From positions 6,014,001 through 6,078,000 of the forward strand of contig OZ017766.1 in the NCBI GenBank assembly GCA_963969345.1: a DNA stretch of 64,000 bases. Reading direction: 5' to 3'. The stretch comes from Turbatrix aceti (lineage: Eukaryota; Nematoda; Chromadorea; Rhabditida; Panagrolaimidae). Every line of letters begins with the position of its first letter. Position 1 is the first letter of the stretch. The notes under the pieces are model-generated. The model did no database searches, was not told the origin of the DNA, and saw nothing but the letters and a program-made list of their open reading frames with translations. Both the position numbers and the translations under genes were made by a program. Below are positions 44,976 to 56,399 of this stretch, one piece after another.

Positions 44976-45531
44976 ATCAAATTTTGATATAATTTTTTTG
45001 GGTAATAAAATTGTTTTTGTGAGTAATTTTTGAGAGTGTTGATTCCACGTATAAAAATTTATAACAAGCGCATGAAAAAAAACAATCCCGAGTGTATTCA
45101 ATTTTTTTAAACAATCGTTCATAGTTCAGAGCAAATCATCGGGCTATGTACATATGTATGTAGTACGAGCGCGGTAAACCTTCCTTCAATCATTCATTCC
45201 TTGATGCAAGTTTCAAACTGAACACAAAAAATACACGCATGGTACCAAAAACTCAGCATAATATTCATTTCTATAATTGTCATTTCTATAATTGCAACCG
45301 CACCTTTTGTACATCATACCGGGGACAACCAATGCTCACGAAAACGAAAGAAAGATGGAAGGAACTCTGATTCAAAATCGATAACAAGTACACGATGATC
45401 GATGAGAGTAAAACACAATGCGTAAAAAAAAGTGTGTATATAAGGCATAAGACCCCAAATCTTCACCTCGACGTGACTTATAAGAAAAAGAACAACGAAA
45501 GAATTTTACATTGTTCAATTGTGGCTCAAAA
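44976..45531 (+). promoter_or_regulatory. intergenic between P450 genes 3 and 4
   Basis: Possible TGATAAC/GATAAC cores near 45380 and a TATATAAGG near 45436, about 95 bp before the start codon. No coding sign. Confidence 0.4.
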
Positions 45532-47339
45532 ATGATTATTCTACTTCTTTTATCGCTGATTACGGTATTTATGGGCTATGAAATGTACTGGAAGCGGAGA
45601 TCTTTGCCTCCAGGTAAGGTTTTTTCAAAAATGTTAAAATTTGACAAAAATAAAATTTTTACAAAAAATGTTTGAATTTTTGATAAAAAAATGCATTTCT
45701 TTCAAAAAAAAGTAATAATTTCTTTAAAAAAAAATAAAAATCTTACGAAAATGTTAAATTTAGAAAAAAAAATATTACAAAAATGCTAAAATTTCTTTAA
45801 AAAAATAAAATCTTACAAAAATTGTAAGATTTTTTTACAAAAAATCAATTTTATACAAAAAATAAAATTTTAGCAAAAATGTGAAAATATGTTTTTTTTA
45901 TTCGTGACCCCCTTTTCCAGGACCCATGCCCCTGCCTTTGATCGGCAACATGCTCCCCATCATGTACTACGGCCTTCAAGACGCACTCCAACGGTTCAGA
46001 AAAAGTCACGGAAACCTGATCACTGTCTGGTTTGGTCCCCTAAAAATGGTTTTTATCAGTGACTACAAAACCATCGAAGAAGTACTCATCAAAGACGGCG
46101 AAAACTTCGGAGCACGTCCAAAATCGACGCCTCTTCAACGGGAAATTCTGCAGGGCGGAGACGGTATCGTAATTGCCAATGGAACGCTTTGGAGAGATCA
46201 TCGAAGGTTCGCGCTCCGGGTTTTGCACGAATTTGGACTCGGAAGGACCCAGATGGACGATCGGGTTCTCGACGAGATTTCATTCATGATTTCTGACTTG
46301 GAAAGAGGAAATTTCTGGGGATCCGGATAATTCGATCGATATCCAGAAATCTGTGGACTACGCTGTTGGAAGTATTATTAACAATATTACATTGGGATAT
46401 CGTTTGTCCGATCGAAGCAAATTTGAGTACATTAAGAAAACGATCGACGAGTTTTTTGAATTGGCAGTCAGTCCGCTGATACAGGTAGTTCAGCATCACC
46501 CTCGTCTGGCTAGGACACTCCCGATTATTCGTGGAATATTCAATCGACAACTCGGAGTGTTCAACCGAATCGTGGAATATTTCGAAAACGAAATAGAAAT
46601 CCATGAAAAGGATTTGAAATTGGATGAAGAACCCAGAGACTACGTGGAAGCGTTTTTGCAGCAACAACACCACCTGGATTCCATCGGGGAAAAGGGACAC
46701 AACTTTTTCAGACGACAGTTAATCATGTCTCTTTTTGATTTGTGGGTCGCCGGACAGGAAACAACAGCATCGACTCTCGGATGGATTATTGTACTCGTCG
46801 CTAGGAATCTGGATATTCAGGCCAAGATCCATGCCGAGTTGGACAGAGAAGTCGGAGAATCCCGTCTGGTAACTATCGACGACAAACCCAGGCTACAGTA
46901 CCTCCAGGCAGTCATCCACGAAGGCCAACGTTTGTGCAATCTTTTTCCCTTCAACGTACCCCACCGAGCGGTCAACACGACAAAGGTTCATGGATATACG
47001 ATCCCGGCAGACACAGTTGTAATCCCGCAGATCAGAGATGTGCTCTACGACGAACAACACTTTCCGGCGCATACGAAATTCGATCCTGGCAGGTATATCA
47101 ATGAAAAAGGAGAATTTATACCGTCGCAGTATAACATTCCATTTGGGATCGGAAAAAGATCCTGCGCCGGTGAACCCATGGCTAGGCTCGAGTTGTTCCT
47201 GTTTACGGCTAATATTTTTAATCATTTTGAAATCAACGAGAATCCGAATAATCCGATTGACCTGACTAGGGTGGAGACGTCGACGACGGTCAAGCCGAAG
47301 CCGTACGTGTGTAAATTGTCGGTGAGAAAACATGTATAA
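45532..47339 (+). pseudogene. cytochrome P450, CYP33-like, gene 4, frame broken
   Basis: Exon 1 is 45532-45613. Exon 2 runs from 45921 to 47339 but has one base too many: the frame ending ...FMISDLERGN (to 46330) changes to one reading ...SIDIQKSVDYAVGS near 46308-46320. On both sides the protein is well conserved: PGPMPLPLIGN, WRDHRRFALR, AGQETTAST, HEGQR and FGIGKRSCAGEPMA. This is the most diverged of the four copies. It could be a young pseudogene or an intact gene with a sequence error. The first intron is long (307 bp) and made of A/T-rich TTACAAAAAT-like repeats. Confidence 0.8.
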
Positions 47340-48110
47340 AAAATATTGTGTTTATAACAATTTGTGGTTATCTCGAGTCGCTTTTTTGTTATTTTTTGTC
47401 AAAAAAGCGATTCGAGACTCGAGTTAATTAATCTCGAGTTATTTTTTGTATCATTGTATTTTTATTATCGTAATAAGTTAAAAAAAATAAACAATTGGAA
47501 AATCTGCATAAAAATTTGCCAAAAGTTAGAAAATTTTCTTTGAAAAGTTTTTACTGTAAAATGAAACCGAGGAAAAATTTGGCAGAGTTACGATTACCGA
47601 AAATCGCGTTTTTGTACATAATTTTTGGTGCGTTGTAGCTAACTACGGCATTTTCAAAGCTAAGGTACGAATTGATCGACGTGATTTTTGATGGAGAATC
47701 CGAAAAATATATAAAAATATGGAGTTATCACCTTGAAAAATGCCGAAATAAAAGTCTCCATTGTAACCATTTTTTAATGCGATTTTCGGCACTTTTCAAG
47801 GTGATAACACAATATTTTTCAATTTTTTTCGAATTTTCCATCAAAAATCACGTCGATCAAAATGTACCCTGCTTTGAAAATTGCGTAGTTTTTTTGCAAC
47901 AACGTACCAAAAATTACAAAAACGAGATTTGCGACAACTGTAATTCTGCCAAATCATGATTCATGGAGCCACATTTTACAGTAAAAAATTTTTCAATTCG
48001 TTTAAAAACAAAAACAAAATGCATCCTTTTCCCTAAATCCCACAAGTTATTCTTTATTGACGCCACTGTATGCACAAAAAAATAGGCAAACTTACAAAAA
48101 CACCCTTGAG
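47340..48110. other. intergenic with palindromic repeat
   Basis: Apart from repeat copy 3 (47547-47994) it contains a CTCGAGTC inverted repeat (about 47370-47440) that could form a hairpin downstream of P450 gene 4. Confidence 0.5.
47547..47994. repeat. palindromic non-autonomous element, copy 3
   Basis: Same family as 8405-8902. Both ends read TTTTACTGTAAAA-like, and the centre lies near 47765. Confidence 0.82.
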
Positions 48111-51100
48111 TCAGTTGTGTTTTTTTACAACTGTCGAATAGCAGCAATCCGAGGCGATCTCCTGACGGGAGTTGCAGCGTCCAATAGAGAGCCGTGTTTT
48201 CTTGTCATCGAAATCGACGCGGCCGACCTTCCAATTGCCGGTGTCGCCATCGCTGATGCCTGTGCCCGAGCTGGGGCCGCCCAAGGTAATCTGTAAATGG
48301 GTTTACAGCGTCTGTACATTTAAAAATACAGACAAAAATACGGACCATTTAATTTAACGGGTCTTATCTGTGCAGACTCTGGAAATGATCTGCACAGACT
48401 CTGTATTTTGTCCGTATTTCATCTGTAAATCACGCTTAAATGTACATTTAAGAAGTGATTTACCTATAGGTATACCAAATTTTTCGCTCAAAACAGTATT
48501 TCTGAAAATAACTACAAATACCACAAAAAAACACTTTTTTGACGTTTTGCACTTGTAATAGTGCGCCGCAACGTGCAAAAAGCTCCCGATTATTTTTCCC
48601 GTTTGAAATTAAAGTTAACAAAAGTAAAAGAGGCTACCATTTCAACAGCGTAGTACTGTGGATGCCGTGAATAACTTTTGCTGGTTTAATTTTCGAAATA
48701 AATTTTTCCCGTTTGGAGCTGAGTGGTGCAATCATTGGCTACCATTATACAGCAAAAACTGTGGATGCCATGAAAACCATCCAACCCCAATTTTTGAACC
48801 GACCTGATAGATGAATTTCACTGATGCGCGAGTTGATCGCCCGTCAAGGGAGTTGTCGATGGCAGATGGGTTGCTCGTCTGAGACGATATCGCGTCGTAG
48901 GAGTCTGTAATTGAAAAAATACGTTATTATTTTTTATATTGCAATCTAAATAAATACCCAGCCCGTATTTTTTTTCAAAAAAAAACTCACAAAATCCTAA
49001 AACATCTGAAACACATTATTAAAATTTTCGTTTTTATATTTTTTTTGAAATTTTAATTGCCCCGAAACATACCGAATTGTCCTGAAACTTAGTTACAGCT
49101 TATTTTTTTTTCTATTTTTTTGTAACAACAAAACAAAACTTACGGCAATAATACCTGTTGCCAAAGTGTAGCGGTATTTCTGTGTCCTGTTTATTCCCGG
49201 AGAGACATGTACGACTCAACACTAGCCCGATCTTCGACTCCTAATGAGAGAGTGCGGGCGCCATCGCACGAGTAGTGCGGGGCGGAGCTACGGCATATCG
49301 CGGTCTTAAGATCTGCGTAACATCCTCCCCACCTCGCTTGATGACGTCCTCGTCATCTCATCCGGTGATCGTTACAATGTCTAACAACGATACAGTATTT
49401 AAAAGGGGGAACAAAAAGATGGTAGGGGAACACAGGCTCGGAAACGACGTATGTTGTTGGCTTGGCGCGTAGGAGTCTGCAGCGGATCTTCAGTGACCAT
49501 GAGTGGTTGGGGTTGTGATTTCAACTGCCGCTATCCGTTCACCCTCCCCACCAGGGTTGAACGCGGTCTCCGCGTTTCAGTCTGCTTCTGCTGAAGTCTC
49601 GGATGCGGTTTTGATTTCTACCTGAGCTTGATTAATGAGCTGCAGATGTCGTTTTTCAATTTGCGGGGGGTCTCTGCCTCTTCCCGTCGTCGATCATCGC
49701 GCTTTGAGAGAGCTGCTCGGCGTTATCGGGTCAGTGCCCTAGTTGCGATCTGTCGTCCGCGCGCAAGTCCTTGCTGCGGCGATCTGTCCCACTCGGACAG
49801 CTGCGCTGCGATCCACATACTGCTAGCCAAATACCAATCGATGTTCTTCGTCGCCGTTCCGAACGAGTGTAGTCACTTGCAGCTAGTGCACAGTAAGGGA
49901 TACCAATAACCTTTGTGCCGATGGTCTAGCGCCAGTGACCACTAGACTTTACCAAAATGTATGGCGCTGGAATTTTTTCTGCTATCGCATAGATGGTATA
50001 CATGCTGCCGCTCAACAAAACAACATGTAATGAAATAACCGAAAATACACATACATTGGAAAAGCCGGGAGTCGACTAGGTCGAAATCGTAACAAAATCT
50101 CTGATCCGGCTGCTTGTCCTTGATCGAAGACCAAGGGGCAGACGGCCGTGGTAGGACCTCCACAATGTTGCCAAAGTGTAGCGGTATTTCTGTGTCCTGT
50201 TTATTCCCGGAGAGACATGTACGACTCAACACTAGCCCGATCTTCGACTCCTAATGAGAGAGTGCGGGCGCCATCGCACGAGTAGTGCGGGGCGGAGCTA
50301 CGGCATATCGCGGTCTTAAGATCTGCGTAACATCCTCCCCACCTCGCTTGATGACGTCCTCGTCATCTCATCCGGTGATCGTTACAATGTCTAACAACGA
50401 TACAGTATTTAAAAGGGGGAACAAAAAGATGGTAGGGGAACACAGGCTCGGAAACGACGTATGTTGTTGGCTTGGCGCGTAGGAGTCTGCAGCGGATCTT
50501 CAGTGACCATGAGTGGTTGGGGTTGTGATTTCAACTGCCGCTATCCGTTCACCCTTGTTGCCTTAGTGTCCCTTTCGGTTCTTTCTTTAATACTAGGGTA
50601 ATACAATCCGACTTTATTCGCTTACAAGGAACAGGCAAATCTGCCCTGCAAGTGAGCGAGAACGGGAGCGCGCATCCTGCGGGGGCGGAGCCCTCGTCGG
50701 GGGTGCAGGTGCACTTAAACCCGCGCAACAGACTCCCCACCTCGCAGAATGACGCCCTCGTCATTGCTCAAAAATCGATCAGACATTACAAACAAGGTCG
50801 CCTTAGGGGTGACCGAAACATGAGGTATGAAATGTGGCGAACTCGCGGTGTTACTGCGGCGTGAATCTCTTGATCTTGTCAATGTGCGTCCATGCGTAAT
50901 CCAGTAGCTTGACGTTCTTGTTCTGGAGCTGCTCGATCATGTAGGGCCCGTGCCATTTGGGCGAGAACTTCGACCGGTTGGCCTGGTAGTCGACTTTGAC
51001 CAGCACGAGGTCGCCGATCGCTAGTTCTTTGGGCTGCGCCTTGCGCTGCTTGTCGGCCGCGCGCTGCATTTGCGTATTCTGAGCTTTCAGTCGCCCGTGG

Positions 51101-54100
51101 ACATCTTTCCAGAGTTTAGCGGCTGCACCAGCAGTAGCGTGCATGTAGGCCGTTTGGAGATGTTTGTCTGGATTCTTCAGTACGTTGTCCGAGGGAAGAC
51201 GAGCTGGCCGTAGGAACATGACTTGAAAGGGATCTAGTCCTGTTGCTTCGTGTGCTGCGGTGTTATAGGCGAACTGCGCGAGCGGAAGTGCCAGGTCCCA
51301 CTCGATCTCCGTTTCCATCGTGGTACTGCGAATAATGTGCCCAATTGTTCGGTTGGATCTTTCAACTTGTCCATTTCCTTGGGGGTGGTAAGGCGTCGTT
51401 GTTCTGTGTTTGAACCCGAGCGCCCTCCCCAGGTCGGCGAAGTTCGCGCTAACGAACTGTTTCCCGTTGTCGCTCACGACAAGCTCGGGTACTCCAGCGA
51501 CCGTTACGACGCTTGCCAAAAATGTTTGGGACACAGTCTCCGCGGTGATGTCTTGGATCGGAGTCACCCACAAATATTTGGTAAAGGCGTCTATGATGGC
51601 CAAGACATACCTGTTACTTCTTGTGGTGATCGGCAGGGGGCCCAGAATGTCGATATGGACTCGTTCCATTGGACTGCTTGCTGCCGTTATCGGTTGCAGT
51701 GGCGTTTGTTGTTTGTCGCCTGGTTGTATCTTCGATTGTTGGCAGGTTGCACATTCTTTCACCCACGTTGTAATGTCCGTGTCCATCGCAGGCCAGTAGA
51801 CTCGTTGTTTCAGTCTTTCTAGCGTTCGTCCGGTTCCCAGATGACCGCCTTGGATGGGTGAGTTGTGAAAGTCGCCGAAGATGTTCTTGCGGAGTGTTTT
51901 TGGTATCCACAGCCGGTTTTTCTTTTTCCCTTTGCTGCGTACGTTGAGCACTCCGTCTTCTTCGGCTAGGCGATTCTTCATTTGTCGAGGAACTGGACAC
52001 GGGGCTTCTGGGTCATTTAAAAATTTCATGATGGCCTGTATTTCCTCGTCGTTTTGCTGCTCGGACTTGATTCGGCCGTGGTCAACTTCGGGGGGTGTCA
52101 GGAGTGCGTTTGTCATTGCCAGCGTTGGGTATCGACTTATGTGGTCGCACCACAGATTGCTTCTCCCGCTCCTATGGACGATGGTGATGTTCGCATCTTG
52201 GATTGCCAATTGGTACTCGCCGTGGTAATGATCTTCCTCTTGGCGTTGGCGCAATTCGGCTATCGATGTCGAAAGGTAAGGTATCGTTCAGTTCGTCCAG
52301 CTTTGATAGCTAAATAATTTTTTGGTTAGAAAGAGAGAGACGGAACGGACACGCGCGTGATCTGGCGATACTGGCCACTTTGTCGTTCTTTAATATCCGA
52401 TTCGTTGGCCTTGACCGCTTCGTTAGTACGCCAGGTGCTGTCTGATTGCCATTAATCTGTTGTTTGCTCTGTGCTGAGTCGGCGTTCTGGCAGGTGTCTG
52501 ACCTCTGTGCTGTTCATCTCGGCAGGTGTCTGACTCTGTGCTCGAGATCGCCGTTCGGGTTTATCTTTGGCCTTTCGCCACCCGAGTTGTTTACCCAGCT
52601 GCTTGATCTGGTTTTCTGGGTCGCCGATGATCAAGTGGTGTCGTAGGGCGCGCACAGCTGTCCTGGTTTTGCTGGCTTTGTTTTTCGCCTTGATTGCCAC
52701 TTTTACGATGACCGTAATTTCTCATTGGTGATCTTGCTTTTGCGTCGCCGCGAGGTCTGCGTGGAAACAAAGCCTGCGGCTTCGCTTTTTACAACTAGCG
52801 TTGACTTGAGAAGACAGAGACTTGAGCTGGCCTCGCCCATGCTTGTCTTTTTGTCTGGAATGCAAGCGATGATGACGATCTGCACAAATCCACATTCCTT
52901 GGTAGTTGTGACACTTTGTTTTGCAATAGCTGGTTGCGCATGATGGCTTCTTCTGATGCTCCAATGTCTGCCGCGGTTATTCAGTGGGTTCGGGCGAACT
53001 TGACCGACTGTGGTGGGTGTCCGCCTCTGAACGTGTGCATGCGTCCTGCTGCGTGAGTTGATCTTGTTGCTTGACGACCGGTAGCAAACTCATCCTTTGT
53101 AGTTGGACTCAGCCGTACTTCTGTGTGCACTTCACGCAGTCGCTGCCGCATTCTCTTAGCGAAGCTTCGCCAACTGCAGTGTACGGTTTCTGGCTGGCAA
53201 TTCTTCTCCTGCTCGTCATCAAAGTGTTTCACCTGGACGTTCTTGTGGCCAGCATTTTCCGCAAGCTGATGCGGCTTTGCTGTGGCGACGAGTGTCGTTG
53301 TGCATCGTGCTGCGGCTACAAATGCACTCGCACCGCTGCCAACTTCACTCACACTTATGACGAGGTTGAGTATCATCCGCGGCGTCGCCATGTGTCGGCA
53401 TCTTTGGCTTCTTTTTGAATTCTTCTCCGTGTTGCCCGTAAATCCTTTGCAATTGAATAAACGTTTTAATAATCAGGACCGCTTAACCTTGTGACCTGCT
53501 GGGATGATCAGTCCCACAGAGCGCGTGTCGATGGGGGAGTTTAGCACTTCACCGCTGGGCGCCTCACTTCTTTTGATTCGGGTTCTGCGTGTGTTCATGT
53601 GGGGATTAGCACCTTAGTCATGGGAATTAGCACCGTAGTCAACACACGTGGGATCAATGGCAGAGTCGCTGTGACCAGCCGTGCTTCCTTCGGCCTTGGT
53701 TAGTCGCCTCCGGCGACTGATCGCAACTTCTCTTCGGCATGACAACAGTCTCCCAAACTATTGTCTTAATTTCTGGTCTCATTGAGACGGAAGTGGGCGT
53801 CTTTTCAGCTAGCTTTAATATTCTTCCGATGCCGACGACCATTGTCTCCGGAACCCTAGGCGGTGATCTCCAAGCGACTCGCTTCACGGGCGGGTGATGA
53901 CCATTGCACACGGATCAGAACTTTGGACGTCCTTGAGTAGAGGCCAAATGGTTCTTGAATACCAACAATAGCGAAACCATGTCTGATCTTTTTACCCTAG
54001 CCTTCTGCTTATCCGGACAACCCGGAGGCAGAAGGCCGGGTAGGACCTCCACTTGTTGCCTTACTGTCCCTTTCGGTTCTTTCTTTAATACTAGGGTAAT

Positions 54101-55028
54101 ACAATCCGACTTTATTCGCTTACAAGGAACAGGCAAATCTGCCCTGCAAGTGAGCGAGAACGGGAGCGCGCATCCTGCGGGGGCGGAGCCCTCGTCGGGG
54201 GTGCAGGTGCACTTAAACCCGCGCAACATACCTAAAAGCGACAAAAATTAGACGACAAGCGCGCTTCGGACAAAACTACAAAGTAGGTATAGAAGGGTTT
54301 TGGCAACCCATTTCACCATTTTTCTCACAAAAGTTTAATAACATCAAATGACAACTACAAAATAACAATAAAAAAGCCAAATTCATAGATATTCAAGGGT
54401 TTGTAAACCCGTCACCTCCAAAAAGATAGTAATTTATTAACAAAGAAACCACATTCACCCATTTTGCCAAAACAAACTCACAGAAATCTGAAAACATGAT
54501 TCTAATCCCGTTTTTTTGCAAAATAAATAAATCACGGCTAAAAAACTTACTGCCAAGCACGTTGATTTCGAGGTCCCCTTCATTGCAGTCGGTTTACCTA
54601 AAAACAGAAGATTTAGTTGGGTTTCCAAGTTTTTCTTCAAACTTGCATTAAATTCGGAGAGAACCAGATTTTGACGTCATCTGAAACTTTGGGTGAAAAC
54701 AATAACGAAGCCCAAAAATTAGTATGCCCTCAATTTCATGCCAACTGCCTTTCAACCAATTTTTTTCCCTTTTCTGCGATTGTGAAACCGATCTTGGCCC
54801 CCCTCTGTCGCTGCGCAATCCTACCTAACAAATCGCAAGTACTCACCACACAACCGCAAAAAAGGTCAAAAACCGAGTGAAACTTGGTTGGTTATCAAAA
54901 AAATCGTCTTTATACCCCAAAACTTTGAAAAGTTAAAAAACTTACATTGGTAGCATCATAACATCGATGTTAGCATTGAGAAAGTTGCCCATGAATTGCA
55001 ATCGCTTGGAGGACGTCGCCGGAGGAAT
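48111..55028 (-). CDS. putative multi-exon gene interrupted by a retroelement, unknown product
   Basis: Candidate minus-strand exons: 54946-55028, 54552-54598, 48991-49005 (15-nt microexon), 48804-48904 and 48111-48290. The last four join in consistent phase: TDCNEGDLEINVLG, then VLGF, then SYDAISSQTSNPS.. SVKFIYQ, then ITLGGPSSGTGISD.. to a stop at 48111. Joining the first two exons gives an immediate TAA, so either an exon is missing, the gene is broken or the first exon belongs elsewhere. The intron between 49006 and 54551 contains the composite LTR element. I recognise no family. The 5' end is unknown. Confidence 0.35.
49156..49322 (-). repeat. LTR type 1, left copy
   Basis: 167 bp, TGTTGCCAAAG..GCGTAACA. 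Identical by eye to 50166-50332; the identity continues 223 bp further inward (to 49545 and 50555). Confidence 0.82.
50166..50332 (-). repeat. LTR type 1, second copy
   Basis: Same sequence as 49156-49322. The GGTAGGACCTCCAC primer-site word precedes it on the plus strand. Confidence 0.82.
50556..50730 (-). repeat. LTR type 2, left copy (3' LTR)
   Basis: 175 bp, TGTTGCCTTAGTG..CGCGCAACA, abutting directly the type 1 internal piece that ends at 50555. One visible difference from the other copy. Confidence 0.85.
50851..52254 (-). CDS. Ty3/gypsy Pol fragment: RNase H end plus integrase
   Basis: 467 codons open from the first ATG. The N-terminus is the last part of a gypsy RNase H (ITIVHRSGRSNLWCDHISRYP-like). 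It is followed by the HHCC zinc-binding module (HNSPIQGGHLG.. CATCQQSK), the integrase core with D (VHIDILGPLP), D (VVSDNGKQF) and E (GQVERSNRT), and a C-terminal GPY/F-like segment (SPKWHGPYMIEQL). Reverse transcriptase and protease are missing upstream. The integrase is intact, but the element cannot copy itself. Confidence 0.88.
   Translation of the reverse strand: MRQRQEEDHYHGEYQLAIQDANITIVHRSGRSNLWCDHISRYPTLAMTNALLTPPEVDHGRIKSEQQNDEEIQAIMKFLNDPEAPCPVPRQMKNRLAEEDGVLNVRSKGKKKNRLWIPKTLRKNIFGDFHNSPIQGGHLGTGRTLERLKQRVYWPAMDTDITTWVKECATCQQSKIQPGDKQQTPLQPITAASSPMERVHIDILGPLPITTRSNRYVLAIIDAFTKYLWVTPIQDITAETVSQTFLASVVTVAGVPELVVSDNGKQFVSANFADLGRALGFKHRTTTPYHPQGNGQVERSNRTIGHIIRSTTMETEIEWDLALPLAQFAYNTAAHEATGLDPFQVMFLRPARLPSDNVLKNPDKHLQTAYMHATAGAAAKLWKDVHGRLKAQNTQMQRAADKQRKAQPKELAIGDLVLVKVDYQANRSKFSPKWHGPYMIEQLQNKNVKLLDYAWTHIDKIKRFTPQ
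52255..54053 (-). other. degenerate gag-side remainder of the LTR element
   Basis: Short minus-strand open frames with charged, Arg-rich content but no recognisable zinc knuckle, protease or reverse transcriptase. Likely gag remnants after deletion. The primer site lies at about 54038-54053. Confidence 0.45.
54054..54228 (-). repeat. LTR type 2, right copy (5' LTR)
   Basis: 175-bp copy of 50556-50730; it ends at the right-hand TACC duplication. Confidence 0.85.
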
Positions 55029-56399
55029 CTGAAACAAAAAACAAATAAATTAACGCCAAAAAACATCAATTAGAACACGCCCGAGAAAAAAAAGAACATA
55101 GAAAAAAAACAAAGTTCGACTTATCAACCCGAGCGCAGCGAAGTAACATTCGCGTTGAGACTCCTCAACAATCGAAAAGTCGCAGAATGCGCAAGTCGTA
55201 AAATTAATTTGACGAAATTAATTTGAAAATTCCAAAACATTGGTTTTTGAATATATATTTTTATGTTTTCAATGTTGACAAAATAGAATCGATTATTGTC
55301 TTTCAAATAGTCCTACTCGCGTTTTACAAAATTTTTATTTTTGACAAAATTCAAGGAGGTGTACTAGAAAAATCATTACTCGCCCGAAAATAAAGCTAAA
55401 TACCCAGTTCAAAGTGATTTCAAAGCACAACTAAATTCTCTATCTGGTAAAAATATGAAATTCTGTCATTATTACTTCAAAGTTACCGTAAAATTGAAAT
55501 TTCCGACAACATTCTGATAATCGGAACGTTTTCGGAACTTTTTCGAAGCGTAATCCAAAAACTAAAATCAGCATCGCATTCTACAGTATCTTTTACATCT
55601 GGAATGATTGTTTCAAGATTTTATGTTTTTTCCGCGCGCCAGTGCAAATTTTCTTCTGAACCCCACTTTTTTTGATGAACGAACTCCAAAATTTTTCAAA
55701 GTAGGGTTTGGCAAAAAAATCGGCATGGGGCGCATTTATACCGGATTTTTACGAATAAATAGGACCTGGGGTAGAAATGAACGCAGAATCCAATGGCGTA
55801 CTCAGTTTTTTGATCAAAGTTCTAAAAACTTCCGAAAACCTAAATTTTTTTAGAAAATTTTTTTGGAAACGTTTTTTCCGACATTTCTAAGTTGACATGG
55901 TATACTTTTTTGTAAAAAATAAGTTAGTGAATTTTGTTGGGCTTCAGAATTGCTTTTAATTTTGTTTCCAGCTCGTTTTATTCGCATGCAGTGATTTTTC
56001 TACCACACCTCCTTCAATTTTGATAATTTTGACGAAATCAAAAAAATCATACGTGCCATTTGAAAGTACACATTTTACTTATCATGTACCAAAATTTTTG
56101 AAAACAAAACTCAATTATTGATCGAGTTGTGATTTTTTATTTAAAATGTCCTCGAATTCAGCAGTTTTCGAACTCGATAAGCTTTTATGCACATATCGAC
56201 AGGAATGAACGATTATCATTTTTTGAATTGCAATTTATAGTTTCAACGACGGTTTGAAAACAGAGGGTAACAAAACAAAAAACACGAATTCTCATTTTAA
56301 GGGCATGTTTCCTTGATTATCCTTATCTGTGGATTAGATTATCAAATGTGCAGAGTCTGTAAACCGTGTGTAAAATGTGCAGACTCTGTAAATTTACAT
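55029..56399. other. AT-rich gap, no gene seen
   Basis: No conserved open frame. A plus-strand frame at 55608-55853 has no splice or motif support. Short matches to the GTGCAGACTCTGTAAA word seen at about 48360-48400 recur near 56348-56395 and may be a dispersed simple repeat. Confidence 0.45.

Larger units (their letters stand above)
49156..54228 (-). mobile_element. composite Ty3/gypsy LTR element
   Basis: About 5.07 kb, flanked by TACC on both sides (49152-49155 and 54229-54232). Order on the plus strand: LTR type 1, short internal piece, LTR type 1, 223-bp internal piece, LTR type 2, integrase-bearing internal region, LTR type 2. All LTRs start TGTTGCC and end in ACA. Next to LTRs lie a purine-rich tract (GCGAGGTGGGGAG on the minus strand) and a primer site TGGAGGTCCTACC. 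No reverse transcriptase is left. It lies in the presumed intron of the preceding minus-strand gene. Confidence 0.82.

Noticed and set aside
10055..46330. Programmed +1 frameshifting as an explanation for the three broken genes
   Set aside because: No shared slippery motif or downstream structure is visible at the three sites; sequence error is simpler.
49275..50482. Identical 65-codon frames at 49275 and 50285
   Set aside because: They lie in the duplicated LTR/internal segment and have no protein character.
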